DNA of 29,679 bases from Coraliomargarita_B sp046540835 (GCA_046540835.1 JBKHEL010000028.1:1-29679), one strand, 5' to 3'. Shown: positions 1 through 8,654, counted from the first letter of the stretch. The notes: generated by a model not told the origin, from the sequence alone. Numbers and translations are program-made.

Positions 1-27
1 AAGGTGGAAGGTGGCAGGTGGGGTTGG
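1..27. repeat. G-rich simple repeat at window edge
   Basis: Short imperfect AAGGTGG-like repeats occupy the left edge, just past the 3' end of trpC. A longer version of the same purine-rich type lies at 27605-27652. It may continue beyond the window, so its real extent is unknown. Confidence 0.4.
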
Positions 28-47
28 CCACTTCGGGTGATTTGCTG

Positions 48-845
48 CTATGCGCGGTGGAAGGCTTGGATGAGGGCTTCGGGGTCTTCGGTTTTCATGA
101 GGGCTTCGCCGACGAGAATGGCGTCGGCACCGCAGTCGCTGGCACGGGCGGCGTCTTCGGGCGCGAAGATGCCGCTTTCGCTGACGGCGACGATCCCGTC
201 GGGGATCTGAGGGATCAGGGCCTCGGAGATGGCGAGGTCGGTGTGGAAGCGCTTGAGGTCGCGGTTGTTGACCCCGATGATTTTCGGTGCGAAGCGCAGG
301 GCGGTTTCCAGCTCGCGCTCTTCGTGGATTTCGTAGAGGGCATCGATACCGGCGATACCGGCGGCGTCGCGCAGGGCCTTGATCTCGTCGTCTTCGAGTG
401 CGCGCACGATGATGAGGATGCAGCGTGCGCCGGCTTCGAGCGCTTCGACAACCTGCAGGGGGTGGACCATGAAGTCTTTTCGCAGGCAGGGGGTCTTGCG
501 CTTGTGGCACTCGAGGAATTCGACGACATCCCAGAGATCCTGAAGTCTTCCGCCGAAGTAATCGGTGTCGGTGAGGACGGAGAGGCAGTCTGCCTCGGCG
601 TTGACGTATTTGCGGGCCTGGTCGACGGCGTCGAGGGTTGCTGCGGCGATCTCGCCCGCGGAGGGCGACTTTCGTTTGATTTCGGCAATCACCGAGAGCC
701 GGTCCGGCTGCGCGAGCGCTTCGAGGAAGCTGCCACCCTGGCGCTGCATCCGGCCGAGGCGGTCCAGTTCTTTCTCGCGGACCGGGCGGATGCGGTCCCG
801 CAGGAAGCGGCGTTTGGCCGCCATGATTTCTGCTAATTTATCCAT
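48..845 (-). CDS. trpC: Indole-3-glycerol phosphate synthase
   Basis: Cytoplasmic TIM-barrel enzyme of tryptophan synthesis that closes the ring of CdRP to give indole-3-glycerol phosphate. The 265-residue length is normal for a monofunctional TrpC. Family motifs are visible in order: IAEIKRKSPSAG (catalytic Lys at the end of the first strand), CLRKDFMVHPLQV, IIGVNNRDL, and the phosphate-binding end VSESGIF followed by GADAILVGEAL. The ATG start at 845 gives a standard N-terminal helix (MDKLAEIMAAKR). No other trp gene is in view, so it is either single or continues an operon beyond the left edge. It is divergent from secA, with a 175-bp gap in which I see no clear promoter or RNA structure. 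Identification is firm. Confidence 0.96.
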   Translation of the reverse strand: MDKLAEIMAAKRRFLRDRIRPVREKELDRLGRMQRQGGSFLEALAQPDRLSVIAEIKRKSPSAGEIAAATLDAVDQARKYVNAEADCLSVLTDTDYFGGRLQDLWDVVEFLECHKRKTPCLRKDFMVHPLQVVEALEAGARCILIIVRALEDDEIKALRDAAGIAGIDALYEIHEERELETALRFAPKIIGVNNRDLKRFHTDLAISEALIPQIPDGIVAVSESGIFAPEDAARASDCGADAILVGEALMKTEDPEALIQAFHRA

Positions 846-1020
846 CTTCGAGGGGTGCAGCTTGCCCGTTGCGGGCGCAGGAGCAAGCCGGAGTTTATGA
901 TTGACCTGAAATCGACTCTTGCCGTTTTGCTCTCAAGGGGCACTTTTGGAGCCTTTTCGCGTTGGCCCTGTCTATTCGGGGTGAACGCATTGTTTTTGCT
1001 TCGTTCAGCTCTTCGATCCC

Positions 1021-4000
1021 ATGATCAACTCCATTCTCAAGAAATTTTCCGGGCGGCACTACGCCAAGTATCAGAAGAAGTGCCAACCCGTCATCGCACG
1101 CATCAACGCCTTTGAGGAAGAATACCAGTCGCTCTCCGACGACCAGTTGCGCGCGAAGACGGGGGAGTTTATGGAGCGCCACAAAAAGGGGGAAACCCTG
1201 GACGAGCTGCTGCCGGAGGCCTTTGCGACGGTGAAAAATGCGGCGCGCCGGATGTGTGGCAAGTCTTATGAGGTGTGCGACCACCAGTTACCCTGGGAGA
1301 TGGTGCATTACGACGTGCAGCTGCTCGGGGGGATCGCGCTCCACGACAAGCATATCGCGGAGATGGCGACCGGTGAGGGCAAGACCCTGGTCTCGACCTT
1401 GCCCCTGTATTTGAATGCCCTGACGGGCCGGAACTGTCAATTGGTCACGGTCAATGACTATCTTGCGCGCCGGGACTCCGAGTGGATGGGGCACCTCTTC
1501 CGCTTTCTCGGGCTGACGGTGGGCTGTATCCAGAACAGCATGGACCCGCAGACCCGGCGCGAGATGTATGGCTGCAACATCACTTACGGGACGGCCTCCG
1601 AGTTTGGCTTCGACTATCTGCGGGACAACGGCATGACCAGCCGCAAGGAAGACCAGGTGCAACGCGACCATTATTTCTGCATCATTGACGAGGTGGACTC
1701 CGTGCTGGTCGATGAGGCCCGCACACCCCTGATCATTTCCGGGCCGATGCAGGATGACAACCCGCTGCCCTTCAAGGAGGTGAAGCCGCAGATTCAGAAG
1801 TTGGTCTCGAAACAGCAGGCCTTCTGCAACAAGCTGGTCGCCGATGCCAAAAAGACGCTCGAGGATGAGGCCGCCTCTGAGGAAGCCAGGCACGAGGCCA
1901 TCGTGAAGCTCTATCAGGTGAAGCTGGGCATGCCCAAGAACAAGGGCTTCCACCGGATCAACGAGAAGCCGGCTTTCCGTCGGGCCATCGATGCCTTCGA
2001 GCTGGAAATGGCCAGCGACTTCAATAAGGAGCAGCGCTATGCCCTGAAGGAAGCGCTCTACTACGTCGTCGACGAAAAGCAGCAGCAGGCCGACCTCACG
2101 GAAAACGGGCGGACGCTCCTCAGTCCCGATGATCCCGATGCGTTCATGCTGCCCGACCTGCCCACCCAGTTTATCGAAATCGACAAGCGCGAGGAACTCT
2201 CTGACGAGGAGAAGCAGAAGGCCAAGCAGGAGGCCGAGACGTTTTTCCAGCAGACGAGTGAGCGGATCCACTGCATCAGCCAGCTCCTGCGCGCTTACAG
2301 TCTGTATGAGCGCGACAAGGAATACGTCGTCCAGGAGGGCAAGGTCAACATCGTCGATGAAAACACCGGGCGCGTGATGCCCGGGCGCCGCTGGTCCGAC
2401 GGGCTCCACCAGGCCGTCGAGGCGAAAGAAAACTGCACGATCGAGAAGGAGACCAAGACCTACGCCAGCGTGACGATCCAAAACTATTTCCGGATGTATG
2501 ACCGGCTCTCCGGGATGACCGGCACAGCAGAGACGGAAGCAGCTGAGTTCAACGAGATCTATGGGCTCACCGTGATGGTGATCCCGACCCACAAGCCCAA
2601 TATCCGCCGGGATTTGAACGACGTCGTCTTCAAGACGCGCCGCGAGAAATACAATGCCGTGTTGAAAGAGATCGAGGCGGCGCACAAGGCGGGTCAGCCC
2701 GTCCTCGTCGGCACCGCCTCAGTGGAAGCCTCGGAGCTGCTCAGCCGTATGCTCAAGCGCAGCAACGTGACGCACTCGGTGCTCAACGCGAAGTTTCACG
2801 AACAAGAGGCAGAGATCGTGTCCAAGGCCGGGCAAAAGGGGGCGGTGACGATCGCCACCAACATGGCCGGACGCGGCACGGACATTAAGCTGGGCGATGG
2901 CGTGCCGGATTGCGGCGGACTCTTCGTGATCGGCACCGAGCGGCACGAGTCCCGCCGGATCGACCGCCAGCTTCGCGGACGCTGTGCCCGGCAGGGTGAC
3001 CCCGGGATGTCGAAGTTTTTCGTTTCGCTCGAAGACGACCTGATGCGCCTGTTCGCGAATGCCGGGCCGATCTCGAAGGTTCTTGAAAAGTCGATGAGCG
3101 AGGACGAGGAGCTCGAGCACCCGATGCTCAACTGGTCGATTGAGAATGCCCAGAAAAAGGTCGAACAGCAAAATTTCTCCATCCGCAAGCGCCTGCTACA
3201 GTTTGACGACGTGCTCAACACGCAGCGCGAAGTGATCTACGGACTGCGCAACGAAGCGCTGCACACCGATACGCCGCGTGAGCTCCTCTTCGAAATGATC
3301 GAAGAGGAGATGGAAGAGCGGCTGGCAAGCCTGGAGGCCGAGAAGGCCGGAGACAGTGAAGCGATCGACCGCTTCATCAGCTGGCTCAATGCTTACTTCC
3401 CTGTTTCGCTGAAGGCTGAAGAGCTAGAAAAGCTCAGCCTGAAGGCCCAGCATGAGTTGATCATGGGCAAGATTGGCGAGGCCTATGATGCCCGCGAGGA
3501 ATTTGAGGACAAAGAGGCCCTGGTCGGTCTGGAGCGCTATCTGGTGATTCGCTCCCTGGACCGCCGCTGGCAGGATCATCTGACCGAGATGGAGGAGCTG
3601 CGCCGCAGCGTAAACCTGCGCGGCTACGGTCAGAAGGATCCGCTCAACGAATACAAGAGCGAGGCGTTTTCGTTTTTTGAGGAGCTCATGCAAAATGTGC
3701 GCAGCGAGATCTGCAACTCGGTCTTCCGCAGCGCGACCAATGCCGAAGCCTTTCAAAGCATGCTCTCGCGGCTCTCCCGGGTCGCGCAGACGGCGGGGCC
3801 CGGCACCGGCAGCCCGCAGGCCAGCGCCTTCGGTGCTGCAGCCGCTCAGGCTGCGGCGGGCACAGCCACCGCGGCCACTCCGAAAAAAGATGTCGAGCTG
3901 CCCAAAGTAGAGCCGGTCCGCCGCGAACTTCCGAAGATCGGGCGCAACGACCTGGTGAGGATTCGCAAGGGCGGCGAGGAAAAGGAAATGAAATTCAAGA

Positions 4001-4050
4001 AGGCCGAGCCCCTCATCCAAAATGAGGGCTGGGAGCTGGTGTTGAAGTGA
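1021..4050 (+). CDS. secA: Preprotein translocase ATPase SecA, long form without the C-terminal zinc motif
   Basis: Motor ATPase that drives unfolded preproteins through SecYEG. Visible motifs: Walker A in MATGEGKT (about residues 115-122), Walker B region DEVDSVLVDEARTPLIISG (from about 223), GMTGTAETEAAEF, the NBD2 helicase stretch ATNMAGRGTDIKLG, and the arginine-finger region QLRGRCARQGDPG (about 650). At 1009 residues it is longer than E. coli SecA (901). Much of the surplus is a charged helical insert between IISGP and QLLRAYSLYERDKEYVV, where the preprotein-crosslinking domain begins. An Ala/Pro linker (about 920-960) leads to a tail beginning KIGRND, but the usual CxC...C(H/C) zinc cluster that normally follows is replaced by a cysteine-free basic segment ending in GWELVLK. 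The ATG start follows no recognisable Shine-Dalgarno. The right arm of the REPIN downstream, followed by TTTT, probably serves as its terminator. Confidence 0.97.
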   Translation: MINSILKKFSGRHYAKYQKKCQPVIARINAFEEEYQSLSDDQLRAKTGEFMERHKKGETLDELLPEAFATVKNAARRMCGKSYEVCDHQLPWEMVHYDVQLLGGIALHDKHIAEMATGEGKTLVSTLPLYLNALTGRNCQLVTVNDYLARRDSEWMGHLFRFLGLTVGCIQNSMDPQTRREMYGCNITYGTASEFGFDYLRDNGMTSRKEDQVQRDHYFCIIDEVDSVLVDEARTPLIISGPMQDDNPLPFKEVKPQIQKLVSKQQAFCNKLVADAKKTLEDEAASEEARHEAIVKLYQVKLGMPKNKGFHRINEKPAFRRAIDAFELEMASDFNKEQRYALKEALYYVVDEKQQQADLTENGRTLLSPDDPDAFMLPDLPTQFIEIDKREELSDEEKQKAKQEAETFFQQTSERIHCISQLLRAYSLYERDKEYVVQEGKVNIVDENTGRVMPGRRWSDGLHQAVEAKENCTIEKETKTYASVTIQNYFRMYDRLSGMTGTAETEAAEFNEIYGLTVMVIPTHKPNIRRDLNDVVFKTRREKYNAVLKEIEAAHKAGQPVLVGTASVEASELLSRMLKRSNVTHSVLNAKFHEQEAEIVSKAGQKGAVTIATNMAGRGTDIKLGDGVPDCGGLFVIGTERHESRRIDRQLRGRCARQGDPGMSKFFVSLEDDLMRLFANAGPISKVLEKSMSEDEELEHPMLNWSIENAQKKVEQQNFSIRKRLLQFDDVLNTQREVIYGLRNEALHTDTPRELLFEMIEEEMEERLASLEAEKAGDSEAIDRFISWLNAYFPVSLKAEELEKLSLKAQHELIMGKIGEAYDAREEFEDKEALVGLERYLVIRSLDRRWQDHLTEMEELRRSVNLRGYGQKDPLNEYKSEAFSFFEELMQNVRSEICNSVFRSATNAEAFQSMLSRLSRVAQTAGPGTGSPQASAFGAAAAQAAAGTATAATPKKDVELPKVEPVRRELPKIGRNDLVRIRKGGEEKEMKFKKAEPLIQNEGWELVLK

Positions 4051-4064
4051 ACGTGTGCCGGGCC

Positions 4065-4114
4065 GGGGCAGGATGCCCCGGCTCCCGGGAGGGAGGGCAT
4101 CCTGCCCTCCTTTT
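4065..4114 (+). repeat. REPIN-like double hairpin; right arm is a probable secA terminator
   Basis: Two hairpins in inverted orientation: GGGGCA-GGA-TGCCCC (4065-4079) and GGAGGGCA-TCC-TGCCCTCC (4092-4110), separated by the palindrome CTCCCGGGAG. The second stem is followed directly by TTTT (4111-4114), the form of a Rho-independent terminator 15 nt past the secA stop. A nearly identical copy lies at 4830-4876, on the other side of the RAYT gene. Two inverted REP units of this kind match the REPIN architecture known for RAYT-mobilised elements. Confidence 0.8.
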
Positions 4115-4144
4115 ATCGCAGTAAAATTCATTTTCTCAAAAAAT

Positions 4145-4744
4145 ATGGCTGACTTCTATAACCCTTACGAGCCGGTAGATCAACATGGTTCGAGTCTGCC
4201 GCACTGGCAGCAGGGGGAAGCGATTGTTTTCGTCACTTGGCGACTGGCTGATTCGCTGTCGGCTACGAAACTGGAGCAATTACGGCGTGAGCGTGGAAAC
4301 TGGCTCCTTAAAAATCCTCAACCATGGAATTCACGACAGGCCGCAGAGTATCGTGAAATTTTTTCGGGAAGAGTAGAGTCCTGGCTGGATGCAGGCGCTG
4401 GCAGTTGCTGCCTGCGCCGTCCGGAACTGCGGCAAATCATAGCTGACAGTTTGAAATATTTCAACGGAGAGCGTTACCGCTTGGACTCGTTTGTGCTTAT
4501 GCCGAATCATGTGCATGTCCTTTTTCAGCCGGAGCGCCGATACAAGCTGAAAGCCATACTCCACACGTGGAAAAGTTTTTCATCCAAAGAAATTCACAGG
4601 TCAACCGGGCAGATCGGTGCGCTCTGGGCAGAAGGCTACTGGGATCGTCTTATTCGTAATCAAGCGCATCTCGACGCTTGTCGTCGATACATCCGGAAAA
4701 ATCCGGAAAAAGCGAGGCTCAGTATTGGTGAATACACACTTTAG
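4145..4744 (+). CDS. REP-associated tyrosine transposase (RAYT, Y1/HUH family)
   Basis: Single-copy-type transposase of the IS200-related TnpA_REP group, which nicks and joins single-stranded REP hairpins. Signature elements: the metal-binding histidine pair in MPNHVHVLF, followed by the helix with LWAEGYWDRLIRN and the tail CRRYIRKNPEKARL, whose Tyr is the likely nucleophile. N-terminal HWQQGEAIVFVTWRLADSL matches the first strand of these proteins. I chose ATG 4145 (199 residues); an in-frame ATG at 4055 would translate through the REPIN and is unlikely. The gene is visibly more AT-rich than its neighbours and sits between two near-identical REPINs (4065-4114, 4830-4876), the classic RAYT locus layout. 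It has no flanking inverted repeats of its own. This fits a domesticated, vertically kept transposase, though recent arrival cannot be excluded. Confidence 0.9.
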   Translation: MADFYNPYEPVDQHGSSLPHWQQGEAIVFVTWRLADSLSATKLEQLRRERGNWLLKNPQPWNSRQAAEYREIFSGRVESWLDAGAGSCCLRRPELRQIIADSLKYFNGERYRLDSFVLMPNHVHVLFQPERRYKLKAILHTWKSFSSKEIHRSTGQIGALWAEGYWDRLIRNQAHLDACRRYIRKNPEKARLSIGEYTL

Positions 4745-4829
4745 TCCGATGAATAAATGGGGGGCGGGGCATATGTGGAAATGAATGCATCTTGCCCTTT
4801 ATGATGATTTGTGGGGCGTGTCTTCCTTC

Positions 4830-4876
4830 GGGGCAGGATGCCCCGGCTCCCGGGAGGGAGGGCATCTTTGCCCTCC
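4830..4876. repeat. REPIN-like double hairpin downstream of the RAYT gene
   Basis: GGGGCA-GGA-TGCCCC (4830-4844), the spacer GGCTCCCGGGAGG, then GGAGGGCA-TCTT-TGCCCTCC (4857-4876). It is the same as the copy at 4065-4110 apart from the loop of the second hairpin (TCTT instead of TCC). It lies 16 bp past the stop of the minus-strand SDR gene, between convergent genes, so it may also end transcripts there. Confidence 0.8.
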
Positions 4877-4892
4877 GCGAAGGTGCGCCCGG

Positions 4893-5603
<711 letters not shown>

Positions 5604-5691
5604 GTGGGTCAGCTAGTGGATTGATCGGGCGAGAGTGAAGGAAAAAGTGCGCCCTTCCGGCTCCCGAATCGCGGTCTCGGCATGACGGGAC

Positions 5692-5840
5692 CCGGGGCGT
5701 CCTGCCCCGGAGGTAAGCGTGTGCCGGGACAGGCGTTTGTGCCGGGCAGGATGCCCGGCCTGCCGGGCGCGGTAGGTAAAAAAAGCCGCCCACACTAATT
5801 AAAAGGCGTTTGAGCCGGGCAGGATGCCCGGCCTCCCGGG
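5692..5840. repeat. Cluster of three REP-like hairpins
   Basis: CCGGGGCG-TCC-TGCCCCGG at 5692-5710, then two copies of GCCGGGCA-GGA-TGCCCGGC at 5741-5759 and 5814-5832. The last two sit inside direct repeats of about 37 bp (5731-5767 and 5804-5840) that differ at two positions. All share the GGA/TCC loop of the REPINs around the RAYT gene, while the stem bases change in pairs (CCGG clamps here, GGGG or GGAG there). The cluster fills most of the gap between the SDR gene and ruvC. Confidence 0.8.
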
Positions 5841-5872
5841 GGCTGTCCCGGCGAATTGACGGCTGCTTTTCT

Positions 5873-6469
5873 TCAAGCCGGTGGATCCTCCCGCCAGGTA
5901 AAGGCGTGGCAGAGGGCGACTGCAGCCGCATCCGATTCGTCAAAGCGTGCCTCAAAGTCGGCATCGGTGAGGTTTTTCAAGGTGCGGGCGACCTGCTCTT
6001 TGCTGGCGCGGCCGAGGCCGACGACGGCCTGCTTGACCCGAAGCGGGGCATACTCGAAGACAGGCAGTCCACGCATTGCGGCCGTGGCGATGGCCGCACC
6101 GCGGGCGGCCCCGAGGATCTGCGCCGTCTGGAAGTTTTGCACATAGATGGTCTGCTCGATCGCCACATGATCGACCTGATGCTGGTCGAGGAAATCTTCG
6201 ACCTGGTTGCCGATGGCACCGAGGCACTCAATCATGGAGAGGTTCGGCTTGAGCTTGAGTGTGCTGGATTCGAGCAGGCGAAAGCGCCCGTCGTCTGTGC
6301 AGCGCAGCACGGCGAAGCCGCTCCCGCGCAAGCTCGGGTCGATGCCCAGAATCGTGCCGGTGAATTTTTTGCCGAGTCGGGTCTGCGCCTGTCCCGGGCG
6401 GGTTTTCGCTGTGCCGGTTTTTTTGGCAAGGTGCTCTGCCCAGAGTTTTCGTGTCGATTTGCTTGCCAT
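5873..6469 (-). CDS. ruvC: Holliday junction resolvase RuvC
   Basis: Endonuclease that cuts four-way junctions in concert with RuvAB during recombinational repair. From the ATG at 6469 it has 198 residues. The RNase H-like fold shows its acidic catalytic set: D44 in LGIDPSLRGSG, E105 in AIEQTIY, and D177/D180 in DESDAAAVALCHAF. About 37 basic residues precede the first strand, longer than in E. coli RuvC (173 residues). An upstream ATG at 6517 would overlap tauE and is less likely. The start lies 2 bp past the tauE stop, so the two genes are probably cotranscribed, although no functional link is known. ruvA and ruvB are not in the window. Confidence 0.94.
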   Translation of the reverse strand: MASKSTRKLWAEHLAKKTGTAKTRPGQAQTRLGKKFTGTILGIDPSLRGSGFAVLRCTDDGRFRLLESSTLKLKPNLSMIECLGAIGNQVEDFLDQHQVDHVAIEQTIYVQNFQTAQILGAARGAAIATAAMRGLPVFEYAPLRVKQAVVGLGRASKEQVARTLKNLTDADFEARFDESDAAAVALCHAFTWREDPPA

Positions 6470-6471
6470 GT

Positions 6472-7224
6472 TCAGGGGAGGATGAGCTTGAGCCCGCCGA
6501 TGACAACAAAGACCCATATCAACACTTCAAAAAGACGCTGATTGATGTGTTTGACGATGGAGCGGGCAATCAGGGCACCGGCGACCGCGTAGGGCATGAA
6601 GCTGGCACTCATGCCGAGCGAGTCGAAGTGGAGGATGCCCAGATCCATCATGAAGGGCACTTTGAATAAATTGACCAAGAAGAAGAACCAGGCCGAGGTG
6701 CCGATAAAGGCGTATTTCGGCAGGCCGGAGGCGATGAAATAGAGCGCGGCGACCGGTCCGGCGGCATTGGCGATCATCGTGGCGAAGCCCCCGGTCACGC
6801 CCGTGGCCCCGACAAAGGCGGGGTGGTGCGGGAGCCAGTCCCCGCCCTGTGCCTTGCGGCGCATCCATTTGCGCAGGAAGTGGATCGCCGTCATACTCAG
6901 AAGAATCGCACCGATGAGCACGCGCACGGTGGCATCGTCGACCCGGCTGAAGACCAGATAGCCCAGGAGAATCCCGGCGATCGTCCACGGGGCGAGTTTG
7001 ACGATATAGGCCCACTCGGCGTGCCGCCGGTAAATGAGGACAGCCACGACATCAGCCGCGATGAGGATCGGCAGCAGCACCCCGACCGAGACCTTTGCCG
7101 GCAGGGCCAGGGCCATGAGGACCACGGTGAGATTGCCCACGCCCGGGAGTCCACCCTTGCCCAGGCCGACGCAAAACGCGCCGGCGGCCATGAGCAGGTA
7201 TTGCCAAAGTTGCAGATCGGGCAT
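6472..7224 (-). CDS. TauE/SafE (TSUP) family membrane permease
   Basis: Inner-membrane transporter of the TSUP family, members of which export sulfite or sulfoacetate and related organic anions. The substrate here is unknown. The 250 residues form about eight hydrophobic helices in two half-repeats. The first half has GLGKGGLPGVGNLTVVLMAL and the second has GATGVTGGFATMIANAAGP, the paired Gly-rich segments that define the family. The start MPDLQLWQYLL at 7224 leads straight into the first helix. A longer frame continues upstream to 7953 but is the antisense of truA. The gap to the divergent truA start is only 45 bp and must hold both promoters; ruvC follows 2 bp downstream. Confidence 0.88.
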   Translation of the reverse strand: MPDLQLWQYLLMAAGAFCVGLGKGGLPGVGNLTVVLMALALPAKVSVGVLLPILIAADVVAVLIYRRHAEWAYIVKLAPWTIAGILLGYLVFSRVDDATVRVLIGAILLSMTAIHFLRKWMRRKAQGGDWLPHHPAFVGATGVTGGFATMIANAAGPVAALYFIASGLPKYAFIGTSAWFFFLVNLFKVPFMMDLGILHFDSLGMSASFMPYAVAGALIARSIVKHINQRLFEVLIWVFVVIGGLKLILP

Positions 7225-7269
7225 CGGGCGAGCCTTGCATTCGAAGCGGCTTTGGCAAGAGTCGGCTGC

Positions 7270-8007
7270 ATGCGATGGAAGTGTATTTGCGCGTATGACG
7301 GGACGGACTTTGACGGCTGGCAGCGCCAGACCAGTGGCCGTGCTGTGCAGAATGTCCTCGAAGCCGCACTCTCGCGGATCCTCAACGCGCAGACGCTCAC
7401 CCACGGCAGTGGGCGCACGGATGCCGGGGTGCACGCACGGGGGCAGTGTTTCCACTTCGATGCGCCATGGCCGCACGACGGCGGCAAGCTGATCCGGGCC
7501 TTGCATTCGATGTTGCCCGCCAGTATCCGGATCGAATCGGCCCGGCCGGTGGAGGAGCGCTTCCATGCGCGGCACTCGGCAACGGGCAAGCGCTACTGCT
7601 ATCGTTTCTATCTGGGGCGGGCGCACCCGCTCGAAGCACGCTATGTCTGGGCCTGTCGCGATGTGCCGCTGGATCTGACTGCCATGACAGCCGCAGCCCG
7701 TGTCCTCCTCGGGCAGCACGACTTCACCGCCTTCGGTGCCACACACGGCAAGGACAGCGACCCGAATCCGGTCAAAACCATCCACCGGCTCGACCTCAGG
7801 CAACGCGGCAAATCCATCACCCTCACGACCGAGGGCAGCGGCTATCTCTACCGGATGGTGCGGAGCTTCGCCGGCGGGCTCTATTCTGTGGGGCGGGGGC
7901 GGCTCTCCCCTGAGGAGATCGCCGGGATTCTGCGCTCGAAACAGCGCACCCACCGCATTGTCACCGCACCGGCGAAGGGGCTCTGCCTGGAAAAAGTTTT
8001 TTACTAA
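7270..8007 (+). CDS. truA: tRNA pseudouridine synthase A
   Basis: Modifies uridines 38-40 in the anticodon arm of many tRNAs. The 245-residue protein carries the catalytic motif GSGRTDAGVHARGQ with the nucleophile Asp at position 51, preceded by YDGTDFDGWQRQ and followed by RHSATGKRYCYRF, DFTAFGA and the C-terminal GSGYLYRMVRSFAG, all typical of TruA. I chose ATG 7270 (MRWKCICAYDGTDF), which matches family N-termini. The reading frame is open far upstream to 6823 but only as antisense of tauE. It is divergent from tauE with a 45-bp gap and convergent with the Fur-family gene. Confidence 0.95.
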   Translation: MRWKCICAYDGTDFDGWQRQTSGRAVQNVLEAALSRILNAQTLTHGSGRTDAGVHARGQCFHFDAPWPHDGGKLIRALHSMLPASIRIESARPVEERFHARHSATGKRYCYRFYLGRAHPLEARYVWACRDVPLDLTAMTAAARVLLGQHDFTAFGATHGKDSDPNPVKTIHRLDLRQRGKSITLTTEGSGYLYRMVRSFAGGLYSVGRGRLSPEEIAGILRSKQRTHRIVTAPAKGLCLEKVFY

Positions 8008-8086
8008 AAGGTTCTGCGTGCCTGAAAACTTCCGCCTCGGCCGGAAGCGGGCCTGTCAGCATGGATTGTCCCGGTTTCCCGGAGGA

Positions 8087-8533
8087 TCAACCCTCCTTGC
8101 GGCAGGTCTCACAGAGACCGTAAACTTCCATCAGGTGGGCAACATTGGAAAATCCATGCGCCTTGGCTTGGTTGAAGGCCTCCTTGTGCATGCAGACGTG
8201 GAGGCGTTCGGTCCGGTGGCATTCGCGGCAGATCAGGTGATGGTAGTGCTCATCGGGCGCGGTCAGCTCAAAGAGCTGGGTGCCGTTTTCCAGAGGGACG
8301 CGTTGCAGAACGCCGAGCTTCTCGAAGGTCTCCAGGTTGCGGTAGACCGTGACCAGGTCGGAGGGGGGCAGCTCGGCCCGCAGCCGGATTTCCTCCGCCG
8401 CCGCCGGCCGGTCAAAAGTGAGGAGCGCGCCGAGCAGCTGCTCGCGCTTCTTCGTCATGCGGCCGCCCCCTGCACGCAGGCGTGTGAGGACGATTTCCCG
8501 CAGCGATTGGTCTTCGGGGTCTTCGGAGAACAT
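8087..8533 (-). CDS. Fur-family metalloregulator (Fur/Zur/PerR type)
   Basis: Metal-dependent DNA-binding repressor of 148 residues. The winged helix spans about 25-85 (TKKREQLLGALL...LPPSDLVTVYRNLETFEKLGVL). The dimerisation/metal domain has HYHHL (96-100), and the structural zinc site is given by C102xxC105 and C141xxC144 (CRECH and CETC). Further histidines at 126 and 133 fit the regulatory site. The sequence alone does not separate Fur, Zur and PerR, but the neighbouring ZnuD-like receptor and His-rich surface proteins make Zur the best guess. ATG 8533 gives the normal N-terminal helix length. A perfect 14-bp inverted repeat ends 6 nt upstream of this start and may control translation or bind the regulator itself. 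The C-terminus runs convergently toward truA. Confidence 0.88.
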   Translation of the reverse strand: MFSEDPEDQSLREIVLTRLRAGGGRMTKKREQLLGALLTFDRPAAAEEIRLRAELPPSDLVTVYRNLETFEKLGVLQRVPLENGTQLFELTAPDEHYHHLICRECHRTERLHVCMHKEAFNQAKAHGFSNVAHLMEVYGLCETCRKEG

Positions 8534-8539
8534 GGCCGG

Positions 8540-8575
8540 AAGCTTGATCGGCCACCGGGGCCGATCAAGCTTTTT
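8540..8575. promoter_or_regulatory. Perfect 14-bp hairpin directly upstream of the Fur-family start
   Basis: AAGCTTGATCGGCC (8540-8553), loop ACCGG, GGCCGATCAAGCTT (8559-8572). On the plus strand it is followed by TTTTT, the form of an intrinsic terminator for plus-strand (antisense) transcripts. On the minus strand it is the leader immediately before the fur-family ATG and has no T tract. It could be a translational block, a terminator for antisense RNA, or an operator dyad; the sequence does not decide. Confidence 0.6.
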
Positions 8576-8621
8576 GGCATCGAATGGGTTAATGTTTGGT
8601 TTTTGGACACCCTATGATTCA

Positions 8622-8654
8622 ATCAAAGAGCGAAAAAGCTGCAGCTCTTTTGAT
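8622..8654. promoter_or_regulatory. Imperfect inverted repeat in the gap between the Fur-family gene and the PEP-CTERM gene
   Basis: ATCAAAGAGC (8622-8631) and GCTCTTTTGAT (8644-8654) pair with one bulged base around a T/A-rich loop. The 258-bp gap 8534-8791 otherwise holds only the 14-bp hairpin. This repeat may terminate the PEP-CTERM gene transcript or be part of the fur-family promoter. Weak evidence. Confidence 0.3.

Noticed and set aside
1288..2685. 465-residue open frame on the minus strand
   Set aside because: Exact antisense of secA in a GC-rich genome; its sequence has no recognisable motifs and is an artefact of codon bias.
5692..5840. Possible CRISPR array
   Set aside because: Only three palindromic units at irregular spacing, with related copies kilobases away and a RAYT nearby; this is a REP cluster, and no cas gene is present.
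5810..6541. 243-residue plus-strand frame
   Set aside because: Antisense of ruvC, whose catalytic residues are intact.
7225..7953. N-terminal extension of the tauE frame
   Set aside because: Antisense of truA; the permease begins at MPDLQLWQ.
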